The notes under the pieces: generated by a model
Database searches by the model: none
Told to the model about the DNA's origin: nothing
Seen by the model: only the letters and a program-made list of their open reading frames with translations
Part shown: one piece after another, positions 22,156-25,196 of the stretch
How positions within the stretch are numbered: position 1 is the stretch's first letter
How the letters are laid out: each line of letters starts with the position of its first letter
NCBI GenBank assembly: GCA_029256485.1
Contig: JAQSXU010000042.1
Coordinates: forward strand, 1-25,196
Length of the DNA stretch: 25,196 nt
DNA from: Clostridiaceae bacterium
Lineage (GTDB): Bacteria; Bacillota_A; Clostridia; Clostridiales; Clostridiaceae
Direction: 5' to 3'
Program-made: the position numbers and the translations under genes

Positions 22156-23889
22156 ATGAATACTATAAAGAAATTTATAAGTTATTATAAACCTTACAAG
22201 GGAATGTTTTTTATGGATATGTTCTGTGCATTTGTTTTATCCGTAATAGATTTGATTTTTCCTATAATTGTAAGATATTTACTGAACGATGTATATACAA
22301 AGGATAAAGCAAGAATAATTAAATATGTATCGATAATAGGATCAGCACTGCTTATTATGTATATATTGAGGTATTTTTGTCAGTACTATATAACTTCAAA
22401 AGGCCACATAATGGGAGCTAGAATGGAAGCTGATATGAGAAGTGACATTTTTAATCATCTTCAAAGATTATCCTTTTCTTATTATGACAATACCAATACA
22501 GGAAAGTTAATGTCAAGAATTGTCACAGATCTTTTTGACATATCAGAACTTGCTCATCACGGTCCAGAGGATGTTTTTATATCACTTTTGAAAATAATAG
22601 GATCCTTTGCCATACTTATGGGCATTAATGTTAAAATAACAGTTATATTATTTTTCATAACTTTATTTATGATATACTTTTCATATTTTTATAACAAAAA
22701 AATGAAGGCAATTTTTACTAAAAACAGAGAGAAAATTGCTAATGTAAATGCGCAGATTCAGGACAGCCTTTCTGGTATAAGAGTAGTAAAGTCATTTTCT
22801 AATGAAAATGTGGAAAATAAAAAGTTTCAAAGGGGAAACAGTGAGTTCCTGGAGACTAAAGAGGACAGCTACACCATTATGGGAAGATTCTACAGCATGA
22901 ATGGATTCTTCCAAGGAATATTATATCTTTCAGTGGTGTTATTTGGAGGAATATTTATAAGCCAGGGTAAATTAAATATTTCTGATTTAGTAGTATATAT
23001 TTTATATATAAATATATTTTTAAACCCTATTGATAAACTGGTGAACTTTACTGAACAATATCAAAGGGGAATAACAGGTTTTGAAAGATTCCTAGAAGTT
23101 ATAAACACTCATCCTGACATTGTAGATAGTAAGGATGCCATAGAACTTAATAAGATAAAAGGTGAAATAAAATTTGAGAATGTATCTTTTAGCTATGACA
23201 ATAGAAATACGGTGCTTGACAATATAAATGTAAATATAGAACCTGGAAAAACATTTGCCATTGTTGGGCCTTCTGGAGGAGGTAAAACAACATTTTGCAG
23301 TATTATCCCAAGATTCTATGAAGTTGATAAAGGGTCAGTAAGTATAGATAATATTGACATAAAAAATATTAGAATTAAATCATTAAGGGATAATATAGGA
23401 ATTGTTCAGCAGGATGTATATATGTTCTCAGGCACTATTAGAGATAATATTGCTTATGGAAAACCTAATGCAAAAGATGAAGAAATAATTGAAGCAGCTA
23501 AAAGAGCAAATGCTCATGAGTTTATTATGGGACTTGAAAATGGATATAATACCTATGTAGGGGAGAGAGGTGTAAAACTCTCAGGAGGACAAAAACAGAG
23601 AATATCAATTTCCAGAGTGTTTTTAAAGAATCCCCCTATTTTAATATTAGATGAGGCCACATCAGCTCTTGATAATGAAAGTGAAAGACTTATACAAAAA
23701 TCACTGGAGCTTCTTTCAAAAAATAGAACCACTCTTATTATAGCTCATAGATTAAGTACCATTAGAAATGCAGACAATATATTGGTTCTTACTGAAGAAG
23801 GAATTAAGGAAAAGGGAACCCATGAGGAACTCATAAATAAAGATGGAATATATGCAGGGCTTTATAATATGCAGTTTGAAATGTTTTAA
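22156..23889 (+). CDS. ABC exporter half-transporter (membrane + ATPase)
   Basis: A 577-aa fused protein. Residues 1 to about 310 form six membrane helices of the ABC type 1 exporter fold, with the coupling region SYYDNTNTGKLMSRIVTD. The rest is the ATPase: Walker A GPSGGGKT (371-378), signature LSGGQ (475-479), Walker B LILDEATS with D499 and catalytic E500, and H-loop IAHRLST. It would act as a homodimer, since no second half-transporter adjoins it. Substrate is unknown (lipid, drug or peptide). The ribosome site is an unusual run of seven G (22144-22150), 5 bases before the ATG. No strong terminator follows. Confidence 0.93.
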   Translation: MNTIKKFISYYKPYKGMFFMDMFCAFVLSVIDLIFPIIVRYLLNDVYTKDKARIIKYVSIIGSALLIMYILRYFCQYYITSKGHIMGARMEADMRSDIFNHLQRLSFSYYDNTNTGKLMSRIVTDLFDISELAHHGPEDVFISLLKIIGSFAILMGINVKITVILFFITLFMIYFSYFYNKKMKAIFTKNREKIANVNAQIQDSLSGIRVVKSFSNENVENKKFQRGNSEFLETKEDSYTIMGRFYSMNGFFQGILYLSVVLFGGIFISQGKLNISDLVVYILYINIFLNPIDKLVNFTEQYQRGITGFERFLEVINTHPDIVDSKDAIELNKIKGEIKFENVSFSYDNRNTVLDNINVNIEPGKTFAIVGPSGGGKTTFCSIIPRFYEVDKGSVSIDNIDIKNIRIKSLRDNIGIVQQDVYMFSGTIRDNIAYGKPNAKDEEIIEAAKRANAHEFIMGLENGYNTYVGERGVKLSGGQKQRISISRVFLKNPPILILDEATSALDNESERLIQKSLELLSKNRTTLIIAHRLSTIRNADNILVLTEEGIKEKGTHEELINKDGIYAGLYNMQFEMF

Positions 23890-23909
23890 ATGAGTTTATA
23901 ATAAATACA

Positions 23910-23930
23910 TTATTAATAAGTTATTAATAA
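23910..23930. repeat. Tandem palindromic decamer
   Basis: TTATTAATAA, itself a palindrome, occurs twice (23910-23919 and 23921-23930), followed by a T-rich stretch, just after the ABC exporter gene. In such AT-rich DNA it may be chance or a weak transcription end. Confidence 0.35.
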
Positions 23931-23956
23931 ATTTTTAATATTTTAGTAAAAATAGC

Positions 23957-23985
23957 TTGATTTTTGTCTAAAATTAAGTTATTAT
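23957..23985 (+). promoter_or_regulatory. SigmaA promoter of the xpt leader
   Basis: TTGATT (23957-23962), a 17-base spacer and TATTAT (23980-23985). Transcription would start near 23992, about 47 bases before the aptamer. Confidence 0.6.
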
Positions 23986-24038
23986 AAAAATGCGATGAAT
24001 TAACGAATTATAGAACGATAAAAATGAATAATGTTCGT

Positions 24039-24107
24039 ACTCATATATACTTGATAATGTGGTTCAAGTGTTTCTACCAGGCAACCGTAAATTGCTGGGC
24101 TATGGGT
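24039..24107 (+). ncRNA. Purine riboswitch aptamer, guanine type
   Basis: A 69-base aptamer. P1 pairs ACTCATA (24039-24045) with TATGGGT (24101-24107). P2 closes a loop AATGTGG and P3 a loop CCGTAAA, keeping the loop-loop bases (GG with CC). The core TTTCTACC (24071-24078) is intact. The specificity base before TATG is C (24100), predicting guanine/hypoxanthine rather than adenine. Compared with B. subtilis xpt, P3 has one extra base pair or a bulged G and the base before the specificity C is G instead of A. The downstream gene is xpt, as expected. Confidence 0.93.
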
Positions 24108-24134
24108 GTTTAATATAGTAACGTGTTTAAGTTG

Positions 24135-24169
24135 TTATTAAATTAAGTTTTATTTTCTTAACTTAATAA
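24135..24169 (+). other. Hairpin between aptamer and terminator
   Basis: TTATTAAATTAAG (24135-24147) pairs with CTTAACTTAATAA (24157-24169), 13 bp with one mismatch. It probably brings the aptamer's 3' strand close to the terminator in the leader RNA. Confidence 0.5.
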
Positions 24170-24193
24170 TACATAAGACAGGTATATGCTTTT

Positions 24194-24223
24194 TTAAACT
24201 CCCTATAAACGGGAGTTTTTTTA
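24194..24223 (+). terminator. Riboswitch-controlled terminator
   Basis: AAACTCCC (24196-24203) pairs with GGGAGTTT (24211-24218), followed by T residues. Its 5' arm (TTAAACTCCC) can pair with GGGTGTTTAA at the 3' side of P1 (from 24104) with a single mismatch. Ligand-bound P1 would therefore free the terminator and stop transcription. Confidence 0.9.
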
Positions 24224-24268
24224 TTTTGCATATAATATACATTAAAACATATAGTGTGAGGGGATAAG

Positions 24269-24838
24269 ATGAAGTTACTTGAAGAACGTATTGTAAAAGA
24301 TGGAAATGTAATAGGTACTGAAATTTTAAAAGTGGATAGTTTTTTAAATCACCAGCTTGATGTAAATTTATTTAATGAAATAGGTAAAGAGTTTAAAAAT
24401 AAATTTAAAAACAAGGAAATAACTAAAATATTAACCATTGAAACTTCTGGCATAGGTATTGCATGCATAACAGCTCAATATTTTAATGTGCCAGTTTTAT
24501 TTGCAAAGAAACATGCAGGAGTCAATATGGATACTGACAATTATGAGTCTAAAGTTTTTTCATTTACTAAAGGAAAAGAATACAGCATTAAAGTGTCAAA
24601 GAAATTCTTAAATCCAGGTGATAAGGTACTGATAATTGATGATTTTTTAGCCAGCGGCAGTGCAGTAATAGGACTTATGGATTTAGTAGAACAGGCCAAG
24701 GCAGAAACTGCTGGTGTGGGAATAGTAATAGAAAAAAGTTTTCAAAATGGAAGAGAAGTTGTGGAGAAAAGAGGAGTTCAAGTAGAGTCTCTGGCTATAA
24801 TTAAATCCATGAATAATGGGAAAATATTTTTCAAATAA
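24269..24838 (+). CDS. xpt: Xanthine phosphoribosyltransferase
   Basis: Converts xanthine + PRPP to XMP in purine salvage. The 189-aa length and the start MKLLEERIVKDGNVIGTEIL match the Xpt family. The PRPP-binding loop LIIDDFLASGS is at 121-131, and the base-binding region near LFAKKHAGVNMDTDNYE is present. GAGGGGA lies before the ATG. It is preceded by a guanine-type riboswitch and followed after 34 bases by a BMP-family lipoprotein gene, so both are likely shut off when guanine is plentiful. Confidence 0.95.
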   Translation: MKLLEERIVKDGNVIGTEILKVDSFLNHQLDVNLFNEIGKEFKNKFKNKEITKILTIETSGIGIACITAQYFNVPVLFAKKHAGVNMDTDNYESKVFSFTKGKEYSIKVSKKFLNPGDKVLIIDDFLASGSAVIGLMDLVEQAKAETAGVGIVIEKSFQNGREVVEKRGVQVESLAIIKSMNNGKIFFK

Positions 24839-24872
24839 TAATAAATAAGAAAAAACAAGGAGGACTATAATA

Positions 24873-25196
24873 ATGAAAAAAATACTTAGTTTAGCTGTAG
24901 CGCTAATTATGTTAGTAGGAATTGTATTTACAGGATGCTCCAGCAGCAATACTGCAGATACAGCTAAAAAATCTGCAAACACTGGAAAGAAAAATGTTAA
25001 GGTAGGATTTCTCTATGTTGGACCTATAGGTGATGGCGGTTATACATATGCACATGATCAAGGAAGAAAATACTTAGAAAAACAACTTGGTGTGTCCACT
25101 ATTTACAAGGAATCAGTTAAAGAAGATTCAGCTGAAGTTCAAAAAGCAGCTGAGGATATGATAAATCAAGGATGTAATGTAATTATTGGAACAAGT
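24873..25196 (+). CDS. BMP-family ABC transporter lipoprotein (5' part only)
   Basis: The gene runs off the window; 108 codons are visible. The ATG follows CAAGGAGG. A lipoprotein signal peptide (MKKILSLAVALIMLVGIVFT) ends in the lipobox FTGC with C22, followed by a Ser/Thr/Lys-rich linker. The domain then begins KVGFLYVGPIGDGGYTYAHD and continues with AAEDMINQGCNVIIGTS, typical of the BMP/PnrA-like substrate-binding family. Several members bind purine nucleosides. Lying behind xpt and its guanine riboswitch, it probably serves purine or xanthine uptake, with permease and ATPase genes expected just beyond the window. Confidence 0.9.
   Translation, partial: MKKILSLAVALIMLVGIVFTGCSSSNTADTAKKSANTGKKNVKVGFLYVGPIGDGGYTYAHDQGRKYLEKQLGVSTIYKESVKEDSAEVQKAAEDMINQGCNVIIGTS

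Noticed and set aside
24013..24036. Second LexA-like box (GAAC ... GTTC) upstream of xpt
   Set aside because: The half-sites are 16 bases apart, not 4, so it does not fit the LexA operator.
24683..24982. 99-aa minus-strand frame across the xpt end
   Set aside because: It is antisense to xpt and the BMP lipoprotein start, both strongly supported on the plus strand.

Overview
The window is AT-rich, with strong AGGAGG-type ribosome binding sites, frequent TTG starts, long hairpin-plus-T terminators, T-box and purine riboswitch control, and spore coat/germination genes. This points to an anaerobic spore-former of the genus Clostridium (sensu stricto). I cannot name the species from sequence alone. 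No rRNA, CRISPR array, insertion sequence or prophage block is visible. The density of housekeeping and regulatory genes suggests chromosome.

Layout. 1-1400: a tRNA-Arg(UCG), two very short unrecognised ORFs (40 and 38 aa), a 67-aa WYL-like protein and an orphan holin. 1476-7222: a GlnK/GlnL-like two-component pair followed by ornithine carbamoyltransferase, carbamate kinase and an ArcD-type antiporter. This is a citrulline/ornithine fermentation module with no arginine deiminase in the window. 7447-9116: a repeat-rich, probably spore-coat protein on the minus strand and two GNAT acetyltransferases. 9201-12790: the CstA transporter with a very clear promoter, a maltose-type O-acetyltransferase, and a MerR regulator fused to a SAM methyltransferase. 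12851-13717 (minus): a cwlJ-gerQ germination operon. 13838-16387: peptide deformylase, the relic of an MFS exporter gene, and a secreted cell-wall-binding protein with a four-fold C-terminal repeat. 16424-18066: a serine T-box leader and serS. 18075-19105: a small membrane protein and a YidC paralogue. 19152-20244: a divergent pair (unknown 101-aa protein / pentapeptide-repeat protein) around a perfect 12-bp palindrome. 20278-22043 (minus): a LexA-controlled Y-family DNA polymerase, a palindromic intergenic element and a small protein resembling the accessory partners of such polymerases. 22071-23889: an ABC exporter. 23957-end: a guanine-type riboswitch, xpt, and the start of a BMP-family lipoprotein gene that runs off the window.

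Working together. Three units have a clear logic. The two-component pair probably senses an amino acid and switches on carbamoyl-phosphate-based ATP production. The riboswitch ties purine salvage (Xpt) to what is probably a nucleobase or nucleoside uptake lipoprotein. The LexA box ties the error-prone polymerase, and perhaps its small partner, to DNA damage. Other genes look independently transcribed.

No single wholly new system stands out. The most unusual items are the MerR-methyltransferase fusion, the dinB / cloverleaf-like element / small partner arrangement, the four-fold repeat cell-surface protein, the hexapeptide-repeat coat protein, and the deiminase-less arc cluster under a GlnK/GlnL-like system.
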